Positions 26,017-35,447 of a stretch of 64,000 bases of DNA are shown in pieces. The stretch comes from Roseburia_D yibonii. GTDB taxonomy: Bacteria; Bacillota; Clostridia; Lachnospirales; Lachnospiraceae. The DNA lies in contig NZ_JACOQH010000001.1 in NCBI RefSeq assembly GCF_014297335.1, positions 434,001 through 498,000 of the forward strand, written 5' to 3'. A model generated the notes under the pieces. It was not told where the DNA came from, searched no databases, and saw only the letters and a list, made by a program, of their open reading frames with translations. Position 1 is the first letter of the stretch. Every line of letters begins with the position of its first letter. The position numbers were made by a program, and so were the translations under genes.

Positions 26017-27039
26017 ATGAACATTACGATCAAAGATGTCGCGAAAGAGGCGGGCGTTTCCATCGCCACCGTATCCAAAGTGATCCATGAAAAACCATCC
26101 ATCTCGGATGCCACCCGGGCACATGTGCTTCAGGTCATGGAGCAGTTAGATTACCACCCGAATGCACAGGCAAGCAATTTTGCCAGAAAATGCTCCGAGA
26201 ACATCATCTTTCTCGCCGTCACGGAACCGCATGTGGCGTTTCATAATCCGCATATGTTTGCCATCCTCTGCGGCGCGCAGGATAAGATCCGGGAAAAGAA
26301 TTATAATTTCAGCTTTATCGGCGTTCCGGACAAGGATACCGCCTGCAAAAAGACAAAAGAGATCATCGGCAGACGATCCGCGGACGGACTTCTGATCCAC
26401 GGCTCGGCGACTTCGCGTCCGCTTGTCTCCCTGCTCACAGAGAGCGGATTTCCACACGTCATCATTGGGAAACCGCAGTTTTCCAGTACGGCATGCTGGA
26501 TCGATATCAACAACCATGTCTCCGGCGATATGGCAGCGAAATATCTGACCCGGTGCGGCTACGCAAAGATCGCCTTTATCGGAGGTCCTGAGAGCGACGA
26601 AATTTCCAGACACCGTCTGAAAGGCTTTTCTTCCGCCTTACAGCTTGGCGGTCTGTCCGTCGATCCCGCTTTCCTAAAATACGGTACCTACAGTAAGGAA
26701 AGCGGTTTTCAGATGATGGAGGAACTGCTGCGCGGCAGCTGCCTTCCGGACGCGGTGATCTGCGAAAACAACCAGATCGCGGTGGGCGCTGTCAGCGCGA
26801 TCAAAAAGCACGGCATGTCCATCCCGGACGACATCGGTGTCATTACCTTTGATGACTACCCGCTGTCGCAGCTGGTGGATCCCCCGCTTACGGTCGTTGA
26901 TATCGACATGGATGAGATGGGACAGCAGGCGGCAACGATCCTGTTAAAAAAGATCAAAAATCCCGCATTCCAGATCCAGTCTTTTTCGACGCTCCCCTCT
27001 CTCATCATCCGTTCTTCCACCAAAAATCAATCCGAATAG
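26017..27039 (+). CDS. LacI family transcriptional regulator of the maltodextrin locus
   Basis: 340 residues from ATG 26017; the start is fixed by the HTH, MNITIKDVAKEAGVSIATVS, the first element of any LacI protein. The hinge is RAHVLQVMEQLDYHPNAQAS. The periplasmic-binding-like sensor domain has IAFIGGPESDEISRHRLKGF and DDIGVITFDDYPLSQLVDPP. It is convergent with the sugar operon that ends 20 bp away. Two AAACGTTT-centred palindromes upstream of malE are good candidate operators. The inducer is probably a maltodextrin. Confidence 0.93.
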   Translation: MNITIKDVAKEAGVSIATVSKVIHEKPSISDATRAHVLQVMEQLDYHPNAQASNFARKCSENIIFLAVTEPHVAFHNPHMFAILCGAQDKIREKNYNFSFIGVPDKDTACKKTKEIIGRRSADGLLIHGSATSRPLVSLLTESGFPHVIIGKPQFSSTACWIDINNHVSGDMAAKYLTRCGYAKIAFIGGPESDEISRHRLKGFSSALQLGGLSVDPAFLKYGTYSKESGFQMMEELLRGSCLPDAVICENNQIAVGAVSAIKKHGMSIPDDIGVITFDDYPLSQLVDPPLTVVDIDMDEMGQQAATILLKKIKNPAFQIQSFSTLPSLIIRSSTKNQSE

Positions 27040-27075
27040 AAAAAAAAGCGGAGCAGGGGTTATCTTCCCTGCTCC
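27040..27075 (-). terminator. Terminator between lacI and the sugar operon
   Basis: GGAGCAGGG...CCCTGCTCC, 9-bp stem, with TTTTTTTT on the minus strand. The stem covers the stop codon of the glycosidase gene. Confidence 0.85.
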
Positions 27076-28838
27076 GTCCCATTTTGAAAGATCAGACATC
27101 CATTTTCTTTTAAAATGCCATGCTCATATCCATCTGAAAAGAGGATCTCCGTTTCCGGTATTTTTCCGATCTCCTCCGGCTGTCCGGCATTTAACACCGC
27201 CGTAAATCCGCTGTCCGCATTTTCTCTCAAAAACGCGAACATCCCGTCTTTGATCCAGTCCCACTTTGGACGGTACGCGGTCTTTTCTCCCACATACGCT
27301 TTCCGGATTTCTGTCAGTTCCCGGATAAACGCGCAGAGGGAATCCTTATCCTCCCACACCATCGCCCTGCGGTACTCTGTTTCCGTGATCCCCATGATCT
27401 TCTGCTCGTCTCCGTAAAAGAGACTTGGCACACCAGGCATCAGCATCAGCAGCACACACGCCAGTTTCAAACGCGCCACGTCCCCGCCGCAGAGCGATAA
27501 GAATCTCGGCACATCATGGCTGTCGAGCAGATTGAGCTGACCGTTTACGATGTTTGTCGGATAGCGCAGCCGCATCTGTTCAAACTGCCACGCCGCCTGT
27601 CTTGCATCCGCTTCTCCTTCTGCCAGATACTCCGCGCAGATCCTTTGGAATTCGTAATTCATAACCGAATCAAAGGCATCGCCGCGCAGCCAGGTCTTTG
27701 CGTTTTCCCACACTTCCCCGATCAGCACCGCCTCCGGGTTTTCTTTTTTTACCGCCTCACGGAATCTGCGCCAGAAATTGCGGTCGATCTCATTTGCCAC
27801 ATCCAGACGCCAGCCGTCCACATGATATTCCCGGATCCAGTAAGCGCCGACATCCGCAAAGTACATCTGCACTTCCCGCTCCGCCGTGTTCAGTTTCGGC
27901 ATTTTCCGCTCATAGGCAAAGCATGCATAACCCGGTATCTCATCGGGATCTTCCGGCCGCCTCACCGGAAATTCCAGCTCGTAAAACCATTTGCAGTAGC
28001 GGGACTTCTCTCCTTTTTCCACCACATCCTGAAACGCGAAGAACTCCCAGCTGCAATGGTTGAACACGCCGTCGATCACGAGCTTCATTCCTCTCGCGTG
28101 CAGCTCCTCCACGAGTTCTTTCAGTTCCTCCTCCGTTCCCATGCACGGATCGATATGATAATAATCTAACACATCATACTTATGATATTCTCCGGCTGTA
28201 AAGATCGGATTTAAATACAGACAGGTAAATCCCATCTTCTGGATGTAATCGAGGTTCTCACGGATTCCCTTTATGGTTCCGCCAAGCCTGGATCTGCAGA
28301 TCCTGCCGTCTGCCAGACGTTTTTCTTTTTTCTCTGCCACAAGCCTGTTTTTTCCACTCGCGAAACTGTCCGGGAAAATATTGTATACCACCGCCTTTTT
28401 AAACCATGCCGGCACATCGGGTATTTCCTCTCTCAAAATAAAAGGATACTGATAATACCCGCTTCTGCCGTCGATCACCTGATCGTCCAGCTCAATATCC
28501 GATAACTTCTTCGTAAAACGATCCGCATAATAGTACGTCCATTCTTCGCCCTTTTCCAGTCTGAAATAGTAGCAGACGCGGTTAAACGGAGACTCTATTT
28601 TTGCCTCATAATAGGAAAACCAGGCATCCTCGGCGCAGATCTCCATCGGGATCTTATAAAAATCGATCGGTGTCTTTTTGCATACACGATCCGCGTAATA
28701 CAATTCGCAGCCGGTAAGATCCCGCTTCTTGGCGCGTATGCGGATAGTCAGGCCATATTCCGACTCCGCAAACGCGTACTCTGACAGCGGGATATGTAAA
28801 ATCGCGGCGCGTTCCATCTTATCGTTTTGCGTCATCAT
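27060..28838 (-). CDS. Alpha-glycosidase, GH13 neopullulanase/cyclomaltodextrinase-like
   Basis: 592 residues, cytoplasmic (no signal). An N-terminal starch-binding-like domain (about 1-130) precedes the GH13 barrel. Region I is LVIDGVFNHC. Region II is DGWRLDVANEID, with the nucleophile Asp. Region III is VLIGEVWENA, with the acid/base Glu. Region IV is LLDSHDVPRF. It cleaves short maltodextrins, cyclodextrins or pullulan fragments imported by the ABC transporter. Its ATG overlaps the malG stop by 4 bp. Confidence 0.93.
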   Translation of the reverse strand: MMTQNDKMERAAILHIPLSEYAFAESEYGLTIRIRAKKRDLTGCELYYADRVCKKTPIDFYKIPMEICAEDAWFSYYEAKIESPFNRVCYYFRLEKGEEWTYYYADRFTKKLSDIELDDQVIDGRSGYYQYPFILREEIPDVPAWFKKAVVYNIFPDSFASGKNRLVAEKKEKRLADGRICRSRLGGTIKGIRENLDYIQKMGFTCLYLNPIFTAGEYHKYDVLDYYHIDPCMGTEEELKELVEELHARGMKLVIDGVFNHCSWEFFAFQDVVEKGEKSRYCKWFYELEFPVRRPEDPDEIPGYACFAYERKMPKLNTAEREVQMYFADVGAYWIREYHVDGWRLDVANEIDRNFWRRFREAVKKENPEAVLIGEVWENAKTWLRGDAFDSVMNYEFQRICAEYLAEGEADARQAAWQFEQMRLRYPTNIVNGQLNLLDSHDVPRFLSLCGGDVARLKLACVLLMLMPGVPSLFYGDEQKIMGITETEYRRAMVWEDKDSLCAFIRELTEIRKAYVGEKTAYRPKWDWIKDGMFAFLRENADSGFTAVLNAGQPEEIGKIPETEILFSDGYEHGILKENGCLIFQNGTEQGR

Positions 28839-29680
28839 CCCTTTACTCCTCCTGCCGTAAGCCCGGATACCATATATTTCTGGATGGCAAAAAACGCGAT
28901 CAGAATCGGAATGGATACCAAGATCGCAGCCGCCGAAAACAATGGCCAGCTCCTGCTGTAATCACTTGCCTGCAGCTGGTAGAGTCCGGCCGCCAGCGTA
29001 TAACTGTCCGCATTCATCATAAATGTCGTGGAAAACAGGTATTCATTCCACACAAAGATCAGTACCATAACAGCTGTTACGATAATGGCAGGTCTCGCAA
29101 GCGGAAGCACTACCCGCACCAGAAGCTGCCCTGCCCCCGCGCCATCGATCCTTGCCGCCTCCTCGATCTCAACCGGGATCGTATCAAAATATCCTTTCAT
29201 ATTCCAGATACTGAAGATACACATGCTGCCCGCGTATACGATAATCAGCCCAACATAAGAGTTCAGCAGATGAAATGTCTTAAACAGCCGGAATATCGCA
29301 AACATCGATAAGATCTGCGGGAATGCGTTTAATATAAGAAGCAGCTCAAGCACGCCGTTCCTTCCACGGAAACGGTATCTCGAAAACGCGTACGCCGCCG
29401 TCACTGCGGTTCCCATGGCAGCCACCATGGTTCCGATGCTTAAAATCGCGGAATTTTTAAGCCACAGCAAAAATGGTTCCTCGACCAGGATTACCCTGTA
29501 ATTTTTGAATGTGGGGGACTCCGGAAAAAAGGATAATCCGGAGCTTATCGCCGCACTTCCGTTTCCCAGTGAAAGGGATACCGCATATAAGATCGGGATC
29601 AGCGCGGCGGCACAGATCACGAGGAAAAACAGGTTCAGCAAGATGTGTCCCACAGTGTATTTTATTTTTCCAAAACTCAT
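28835..29680 (-). CDS. Sugar ABC transporter permease, MalG type
   Basis: 281 residues, six membrane helices. The EAA loop EEAARIDGAGAGQLLVRVVL binds the ATPase, and the protein ends YMVSGLTAGGVKG as MalG proteins do. Overlaps the MalF gene by 4 bp and the glycosidase gene by 4 bp. No ATPase (MsmK/MalK) gene is in the operon, so a shared ATPase from elsewhere is likely. Confidence 0.93.
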   Translation of the reverse strand: MSFGKIKYTVGHILLNLFFLVICAAALIPILYAVSLSLGNGSAAISSGLSFFPESPTFKNYRVILVEEPFLLWLKNSAILSIGTMVAAMGTAVTAAYAFSRYRFRGRNGVLELLLILNAFPQILSMFAIFRLFKTFHLLNSYVGLIIVYAGSMCIFSIWNMKGYFDTIPVEIEEAARIDGAGAGQLLVRVVLPLARPAIIVTAVMVLIFVWNEYLFSTTFMMNADSYTLAAGLYQLQASDYSRSWPLFSAAAILVSIPILIAFFAIQKYMVSGLTAGGVKG

Positions 29681-30564
29681 ACTTTCTCCTTCACCCCCCG
29701 GTTTGTAAACAGTGAAAAGAGGACAATAAATCCAAAGATCACGATGGATACCGCCGAGGACAGTCCATAGTTATTTGATACAAACGCATTCTGATGCGCA
29801 TAGGTAATGATCGTCTGTAACGTAGCACCGGAAAGCGCGCCCTTCTGCATGGTGAGCAGATACACGATATCAAACTGCTTAAAGGTCGTAAATGTCGTCA
29901 TGATGACGGACGGAAGCAGGATCGGCCGGATCGACGGAACCGTGATGTACCAGTTCTGTTTGAAAAATCCCGCTCCATCCAGTCTCGCACTCTCGTAATA
30001 GCTCTTGTCAATGCTCTGCAGTGCGCCGTCCATCATCATGATCATAAAGGGCAGCGCCATCCACAGATTTAAGATCATGCAGGAGAAAAACGCCGGTACA
30101 TTTTCGGACAGAAAATTGATCTTTTCAAACCCCAGTGCCGCAAGCACTTTATTGAAAAAGCCAAATTCCGTGTTATACATCCCGACCCGCCATAATAAAA
30201 TGGACACATACGCCGGCATTGCCCAGGGAAACATCAAAAGCGTCTTATACACTCTCGCCAGTTTCAGTCCTTTCGCATTCAGTCCGAGCGCGATAAAAAA
30301 GGATACGACCACCTGTATGACCATATTTACCACCGTCCAGAGGATGGTCGTCAAAAGCGCGTTTAAGAACCCGGAATCTACCTTTAAAAGCGCCCGCTTA
30401 AAGTTGGAAAGCCCGATCAGATGGTAGTCATCCCAGTGATACATGTTCATATTGGTAAGTGATATGTAGCCCGTATATAAGATCGGAAAGATCACAATGA
30501 TCCCAACTAAGACAAGCGCGGGCAGACTGTACATCCACGGAAGGATCTTCTGTCTGTTTTTCAT
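29677..30564 (-). CDS. Sugar ABC transporter permease, MalF type
   Basis: 295 residues from ATG 30564 (MKNRQKILPWMYSLPALVLV), with AAGGAG 8 bp upstream. It has six helices and the EAA-type loop YYESARLDGAGFFKQNWYIT. It forms the channel heterodimer with the following permease. It starts 31 bp after the binding protein gene. Confidence 0.93.
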   Translation of the reverse strand: MKNRQKILPWMYSLPALVLVGIIVIFPILYTGYISLTNMNMYHWDDYHLIGLSNFKRALLKVDSGFLNALLTTILWTVVNMVIQVVVSFFIALGLNAKGLKLARVYKTLLMFPWAMPAYVSILLWRVGMYNTEFGFFNKVLAALGFEKINFLSENVPAFFSCMILNLWMALPFMIMMMDGALQSIDKSYYESARLDGAGFFKQNWYITVPSIRPILLPSVIMTTFTTFKQFDIVYLLTMQKGALSGATLQTIITYAHQNAFVSNNYGLSSAVSIVIFGFIVLFSLFTNRGVKEKV

Positions 30565-30594
30565 ACTGCACACTCCTTCTTTTTGTATATTTCC

Positions 30595-31884
30595 CTACTG
30601 CATATCCGCGATCGCAGTCTCTGCCTCTTCCTCATACTGATCCGCTGCCGCGTCCACGTCCTCGCCGGATTTGTTTACCGCTGCGAGAAGGGATTCCGCC
30701 GGTCCCCACATAACACTCATTTCCGGGATATTCGGCATTGGCTGCGCTGTCTCTGCTGTTTTCTTCATTGCCGCGATCATTTCATTTTCGGAAACTTCGG
30801 GTGTGTCATAGGATTTCGCGTTTGCCGGTGCGCAGTTTGCCTGACTCGCAAGCGCCACGCCGACTTCCGGTTGTGCAAGTGCCTTTAATACCGCTGCAAT
30901 GGCATCCTTTTTCGTATCCGCCGCATGTTTCATCACGCCAACGCCCTGCACACCCGCATACGGTGCCAGTGCTTCGCCGTTTGGCAGGGTAAAATCAGAC
31001 AGTGACCGGATGCCAAGATTGATCCCCGCTTCCCGGATGCCGGATACCAGCCATGGTCCGCCAACGATCGCAGATGCTTTTCCTTCATTAAATAATGCTG
31101 TTACCGTATTGTAATCTCCATCCGCCTCAAGTTCCGCAAACTTCTTATTGTATGTGACCGCTTCTTTGGTCTTCTCATCATTCAGCCCCGGCTTTGCGTC
31201 CTTATCGATGATATAGCCGCCAAATCCGTTGATGACCGGCGCTACATTGTATGCCGTGGAATGCTGGTTGACTACCGCGTAAGTACCCGCCGCCGTATCG
31301 GTGTGCGCTTCCATATAACTGTAAAGATCCTCTGTCGTCGAAGGAACTTCGCCCTCCCAGGTGTCTTTATTGTACATAAATAAAAGTGTCTCAAAATAGA
31401 CCGGAAGCAGGTACTGTTCTTCCTTGTACTGTCCCGCCTCCTGTGTCATCGGAAGCATATCCGCGTACACGCTCTCATCGATCACATCCGTGATCGGAGC
31501 AAGCACGCCCATCTCCACAAAAGTTCCAAGCGAATCATGCGCGTACAGATACATATCCGGTCCGCTCTCCGCGTCATTTCCATACAATTTGATCTGATCG
31601 GTCAGACCGCTCTTTTTCTCAAATTTTACTGTCACATGATCTTCCGCCAGAGAATCATTCACCTGATCCTCGATCACCTGCATGATCGTCTCATCCCCGT
31701 CATGCCAGATATGTATCTCATCTGTGTCCGCCGTCCCGTCGGTCTTTTCCTTTTCGGACACGCCCGTTTCCGTGCCGCCTGTCACAGTGCCACCTGATGA
31801 AGTCTCACTGTTTTCTGCCCCGCATCCTGCAAAAAGCCCCATTGCCATTGTCACGCCGAGCATCACTGCTATTTTTCTTTTCAT
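30595..31884 (-). CDS. Maltodextrin-type ABC transporter substrate-binding lipoprotein
   Basis: 429 residues from ATG 31884 (MKRKIAVMLGVTMAMGLFAG, then Cys), GGAGGG 7 bp upstream. Lipobox LFAGC puts it on the outer face of the membrane after lipidation. The mature part is a MalE-type family 1 binding protein: IHIWHDGDETIMQVIEDQVN, NEGKASAIVGGPWLVSGI, GVMKHAADTKKDAIAAVLKAL. It is the first gene of the operon, directly behind two LacI-type operators. Confidence 0.94.
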   Translation of the reverse strand: MKRKIAVMLGVTMAMGLFAGCGAENSETSSGGTVTGGTETGVSEKEKTDGTADTDEIHIWHDGDETIMQVIEDQVNDSLAEDHVTVKFEKKSGLTDQIKLYGNDAESGPDMYLYAHDSLGTFVEMGVLAPITDVIDESVYADMLPMTQEAGQYKEEQYLLPVYFETLLFMYNKDTWEGEVPSTTEDLYSYMEAHTDTAAGTYAVVNQHSTAYNVAPVINGFGGYIIDKDAKPGLNDEKTKEAVTYNKKFAELEADGDYNTVTALFNEGKASAIVGGPWLVSGIREAGINLGIRSLSDFTLPNGEALAPYAGVQGVGVMKHAADTKKDAIAAVLKALAQPEVGVALASQANCAPANAKSYDTPEVSENEMIAAMKKTAETAQPMPNIPEMSVMWGPAESLLAAVNKSGEDVDAAADQYEEEAETAIADMQ

Positions 31885-31906
31885 ACCTTTACCCTCCATT
31901 TTTGTA

Positions 31907-31917
31907 GAAACGTTTTC
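31907..31917. promoter_or_regulatory. LacI-family operator, proximal
   Basis: GAAACGTTTTC, a palindrome around the central CG typical of LacI/CcpA proteins, 23 bp upstream of the malE-type start codon. Confidence 0.7.
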
Positions 31918-32021
31918 CTGTTTTTTGTTTACACCGGATATATATATCAGATATTTAAGTAATTTTTACCATACACGGCGTCTGACTTCAACAAATCCTG
32001 TCTGTTTCGCCCAAAAAAACA

Positions 32022-32037
32022 GGGAAAACGTTTACCC
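32022..32037. promoter_or_regulatory. LacI-family operator, distal
   Basis: GGGAAAACGTTTACCC, the same AAACGTTT core, centred 118 bp from the proximal site, so looping by one tetramer is possible. A CcpA cre site is the alternative. Confidence 0.6.
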
Positions 32038-32042
32038 AATTT

Positions 32043-32474
32043 TTAGAGGTACGCACGCAGATCTTCCATAAAGTGCTGCTCCATCTTAATGACCTTCCGC
32101 GCAAGCGATATGCTCTCTTCGGATGCCTGCATATATTTGTTTAAGCATTTTGCGATCGTCTTCATTCCCATATTGCAGCCATCGGTATAAAAATCCGCCA
32201 CGTCTCCCATGTCCTCGCACTTTGCGATCTTTAAGTCCGACATGAGTTTTGCGATAAGCGGCGGATTCTTTTCGTACTGGTCCTCCTCTTTTTGCTGCTC
32301 CTTTAACTGTCTTTTGCACTCCTCCTGTAATTTTGCGTGCTTGGTATAATAATCCTGAAACATGGTTTTAAATCCGGGATCACTTAACTTGGGCAGGGTC
32401 TGTTCCATGGAGCCGGTCGCCATTTTCAGTCCGGCTTCGCACTCGGTGAGGAGGGCAATGGTGTGTTCTTTCAT
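32043..32474 (-). CDS. Helical bundle protein of unknown function, ferritin-like/DUF2383-like
   Basis: 143 residues, soluble, all-helical by pattern. It has paired acidic and His residues (MKEHTIALLTECEAGLKMAT, KMEQHFMEDLRAYL) and a Lys/Glu-rich centre. A good AAAAGGAG precedes the ATG. It resembles the small four-helix proteins annotated DUF2383 or PA2169-like, but the match is only by general look. It lies just beyond the distal malE operator and has the same direction, but separate function is likely. Confidence 0.6.
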   Translation of the reverse strand: MKEHTIALLTECEAGLKMATGSMEQTLPKLSDPGFKTMFQDYYTKHAKLQEECKRQLKEQQKEEDQYEKNPPLIAKLMSDLKIAKCEDMGDVADFYTDGCNMGMKTIAKCLNKYMQASEESISLARKVIKMEQHFMEDLRAYL

Positions 32475-32552
32475 TCTCGGGTCTCCTTTTTACTTTTTGG
32501 CAGTGACATCCAAATATCATCTGCCCTGTTAGTCTGTGAAGATTGGGATTTT

Positions 32553-33356
32553 TTATACGCGTTTCATCACGAGTATTTTATTTGAGAGATTGCGGACGAA
32601 CGGGATCTTTCCGATCACACGGTAGACCGGCATCATTTGTTCCATCCCCTCGACAAGGCTTACGTCTCTTTGATTTTCAAATTGCGGCAGCAGCTTTTGC
32701 AGTTCTTTTCCGTTCTTGATACCCCAGCTGAATTTTGCCTGGCTGCCTTCGATCGATTTTTCTTTTATATGGGATGCGACAAACGGTGACATCGTCTCTG
32801 CCATCACGGTAACCTCCGCAAATCTATCTGCCAGGATACCAAACATCTGCTTTACCTCCTGCTCGCTTAAATACATGGTAAGTCCTTCAATGACCGCAAG
32901 TACCGGCTCCCCATCACATTTTACCGCGTCAGCGTAAGACGCATCCATCGCAGAACCCGCGATCTGATAGATCGGTCCATTCTCCCGGAGGAACCGCTCC
33001 CGCACCTGCATGGTCTCGGAGAGATCTACGTTATACCACCGCTTATATCTGCCCGCCATCCGATAACAACGGGTGTCCAGACCGCAGGCAATGTTTACAA
33101 CGACTGCGTCCGGATTTTTTTCCAAAAATTTTCCCACCATCTGATCGAGTACGATCGTCCGCGCGATCACGCCGCTTGCCATTGCGGTATCTTTATCCGC
33201 CTTTGTAAAATCATAGTCCAGCTCCTCCACGATCTCGATCGCCTTCGCATCATAGATCACATGATCCGGTTTTTTCGATTCCTTTGCCCTCGCATACAAC
33301 GTCTGCAGCATGGTCTCCGGTACCCCTTTTAAATTGATCGATTTCTTCTTTTCCAT
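32553..33356 (-). CDS. Class I SAM-dependent methyltransferase, leucine carboxyl methyltransferase (TcmP-like) family
   Basis: 267 residues from ATG 33356 (MEKKKSINLKGVPETMLQTL), AGAGG upstream. The SAM-binding motif is VVNIACGLDTRCYRM, followed by WYNVDLSETMQVRERFL, GSAMDASYADAVKCDG and AVIEGLTMYLSEQEV, the LCM/TcmP pattern. The target is unknown, probably a small-molecule carboxyl or hydroxyl group. A 16-bp palindrome shared with the adjacent broken tetR gene lies 20 bp upstream, so it was probably the repressor's target. Confidence 0.88.
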   Translation of the reverse strand: MEKKKSINLKGVPETMLQTLYARAKESKKPDHVIYDAKAIEIVEELDYDFTKADKDTAMASGVIARTIVLDQMVGKFLEKNPDAVVVNIACGLDTRCYRMAGRYKRWYNVDLSETMQVRERFLRENGPIYQIAGSAMDASYADAVKCDGEPVLAVIEGLTMYLSEQEVKQMFGILADRFAEVTVMAETMSPFVASHIKEKSIEGSQAKFSWGIKNGKELQKLLPQFENQRDVSLVEGMEQMMPVYRVIGKIPFVRNLSNKILVMKRV

Positions 33357-33375
33357 TCTTTTCTTCCTCTCTTTC

Positions 33376-33391
33376 CATAACATCTGTTATG
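33376..33391. promoter_or_regulatory. 16-bp palindrome, operator copy 1
   Basis: CATAACATCTGTTATG, arms CATAACA/TGTTATG. It is present again at 33701-33716 with one central change. Its position, just upstream of the methyltransferase Shine-Dalgarno, fits a TetR-type operator. Confidence 0.7.
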
Positions 33392-33419
33392 ATTTGTTAT
33401 GTTTTATAAAAAAAGAAGC

Positions 33420-33703
33420 TCACAGCGAATTGCCATGAACCTCTTTTAACAGATGCTGTATTAATTTTTCTGTTCCGCCACCGGCATGTATGCCGATCTT
33501 TTTTGCGAGATACAAACTATATTCCATATCGTAATTTCCCTTGATGATCGAAAGACAGCCTTCCAGCCGCATCTTTGCCAGTATCCTTAGCAATGCCTCA
33601 TCCGGCAGATCGTGCGAAGGCTCGCCTTGGCATAGCCCTTATCCAAAAATTCCAGCACCGCCGCTTTTTTTATCTTGTCGATCATCTCTTCTTTCTTTTT
33701 CAT
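33420..33703 (-). pseudogene. TetR family regulator, internally deleted
   Basis: The start MKKKEEMIDKIKKAAVLEFL, then DKGYAKASLRTICR, is the first half of a TetR HTH. It then stops after RMRHC. In another frame the C-terminal part follows at once: LPDEALLRILAKMRLEGCLS, then DMEYSLYLAKKIGIHAGGG and LLKEVHGNSL to a TGA at 33420. The rest of the HTH and most of the ligand domain are missing, so no working repressor can be made. It lies between the methyltransferase it probably controlled and a broken hydrolase. Confidence 0.75.
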
Positions 33704-33716
33704 AACACCTGTTATG
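33701..33716. promoter_or_regulatory. 16-bp palindrome, operator copy 2
   Basis: CATAACACCTGTTATG, overlapping the start codon of the tetR remnant, as expected for autorepression. Confidence 0.7.
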
Positions 33717-33738
33717 TTAGCACCGGCTAACTATTTTG

Positions 33739-34452
33739 TCAACTATTCCAGAAGCCACTGGCGGATCTTCTCCACATCCTCTTTGCTAAGCTCACCATGT
33801 CCGCCCGCTCCTCGTACTCCATGAAACTGTCCGCGAGCCCGGACCCCACAACCGCCCGGTGAATGCGGTCATCCGCGCGGAGTGCCTCGTATGTCATCAT
33901 GCCGCCGCGTGACACGCCGAGCATATTGATATGATCTCCGTCAATAAACGGCATTTTTTCACACAGATCGACCAAATGGATCACGTCGTCCACATCCTGT
34001 CCGCCAAACGTATCGGTTCCCTCGCTTTTTCCACATCCCCGGTAATTGGAAGCAACACAGATCGTCTGATACTGATACGCATAGAATGTGGTCTCAACGC
34101 CTTCCAATGCGCCATAATCCCTGTTTCCCCCGTGATTATAGATCAGGCAGTCCGATGGCTTTTTCTGTTCCAGCAGTTCTCTCGGCGCACCAAGATACGC
34201 TTCTATCGCCAGCCCGTCACTCTCATAAAAAAAGTGATAGCTGACATAGTCATCCGCAAGTGCCACGCCCGCCTGCTGTTCATACGCCGACAAATCCATT
34301 TTTTCAAAGTCGGTGATCCCGTTTTCGGTAAACGCTTCCTCTACGCGCGCCTCCGCATCCTGCTCCACTTCTCTGCTTCTGCCGCAGGATATCAGCATGC
34401 CTGCCGCTAAAAATACCACCAGAAAACCAATTGCCTGATCTCTCTTTTTCAT
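33739..34452 (-). pseudogene. Alpha/beta hydrolase lipoprotein, C-terminal part deleted and frameshifted
   Basis: MKKRDQAIGFLVVFLAAGML then ISC gives a lipobox. The hydrolase core has CLIYNHGGNRDYG, ASNYRGCGKSEGTDTFGG and the nucleophile elbow MLGVSRGGMMTYE. After MEYEERADM the frame is lost. The other frame holds only HGELSKEDVEKIRQWLLE to TAG at 33743, the usual last helix of the family. The segment with the acid and His residues of the triad (probably 60-100 residues) is gone. The ORF as read would end in an unrelated 13-residue tail. Last gene of the sigma/anti-sigma operon. Confidence 0.75.
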
Positions 34453-34454
34453 TT

Positions 34455-35447
34455 TTATCCCCTTTTTCTCTCTTTGATAAGCCCGGCCACAAACAAAAAG
34501 CCGCCAAGTACCAGACTGCCGATCAAAACGATCAGATACACATTCGCGTTGATCTGAAGATCGGTGTTCCAGCTTGAGAAATCGGCGGAACAGATCGTAA
34601 GCCGGATTCCTTCCCCTAAAAGCCAGTTACAGATATCCTGTCCGAATGCGGTCCAGAGCCCGCAGACTGCCGCAATACATCCAGCTTTTTTGAAACGATT
34701 GAGCTTTGCGTATCTTGCAAGCCAAAAAACAAGCCAGACTCCAAGCATATAGACAGCCGCGACCGTAAGCCCGCCGCGCAGTTCCTCCATCGAACCGTCA
34801 CGGACACACACGATGCAGATCGTAAGGAACAGCCAGACCGTATCCCACGCCATTGTAAGCAGCCCTTTTTTATCCGAAAGTGCCGCAGGAAGCCTGACCG
34901 CATGCAAAAGCACCGGAAACAGCGGAACCGATAACCCAAGGATCGTCGGGATCGCAACGATAAGAAATCCACCGCCGCCATTCATCCGATCTACAAAAAA
35001 CAGGATCAACAGCAATGCGCCCACACCACAGAGGATCGTGCGCGAAAGCCGGTTTTTTAAGGACAGAAGCGGCACCGCCGTCATTGCCCCGACGAGAAGC
35101 ATACTCGCGAGCGTAACGAAAAATACGCCAAGTCCTCCGCCATTTGCCATCCCGACGATCAGTGTGATCAATACCGGCAGTATCAAAAGTCCCGCAATGA
35201 TGATTCCCGCCTTAAAAGCAGCTGTCCTCTCCCTTTTTGCGTGATGCGCCAAAACACTCTCCGACTCTGCTGCGATCACGTCTTCCACCGTATGATCTTT
35301 TAATTTTTGAACCACCTCTCTGCACGCCGCACACTCCGCGAGATGCTCCTCTACTACTTTCTTACTCGATGCGCTGCAGGCATCATCCAGATAAAGCGGC
35401 AGCAGATCCTGTACCAGATCGCAATCTCTGCTATTTTCTCTACTCAT
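34455..35447 (-). CDS. Anti-sigma factor with zinc-finger and multi-spanning membrane domain
   Basis: 330 residues. The N-terminal anti-sigma domain binds zinc (CDLVQDLLPLYLDDACSASS, EEHLAECAACREVV: H-x3-C-x2-C). It is followed from about residue 75 by roughly eight membrane helices. It should hold the co-transcribed sigma factor at the membrane. It overlaps the sigma gene by 8 bp. Conserved polytopic part is not recognised as a known sensor. Confidence 0.88.
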   Translation of the reverse strand: MSRENSRDCDLVQDLLPLYLDDACSASSKKVVEEHLAECAACREVVQKLKDHTVEDVIAAESESVLAHHAKRERTAAFKAGIIIAGLLILPVLITLIVGMANGGGLGVFFVTLASMLLVGAMTAVPLLSLKNRLSRTILCGVGALLLILFFVDRMNGGGGFLIVAIPTILGLSVPLFPVLLHAVRLPAALSDKKGLLTMAWDTVWLFLTICIVCVRDGSMEELRGGLTVAAVYMLGVWLVFWLARYAKLNRFKKAGCIAAVCGLWTAFGQDICNWLLGEGIRLTICSADFSSWNTDLQINANVYLIVLIGSLVLGGFLFVAGLIKERKRG

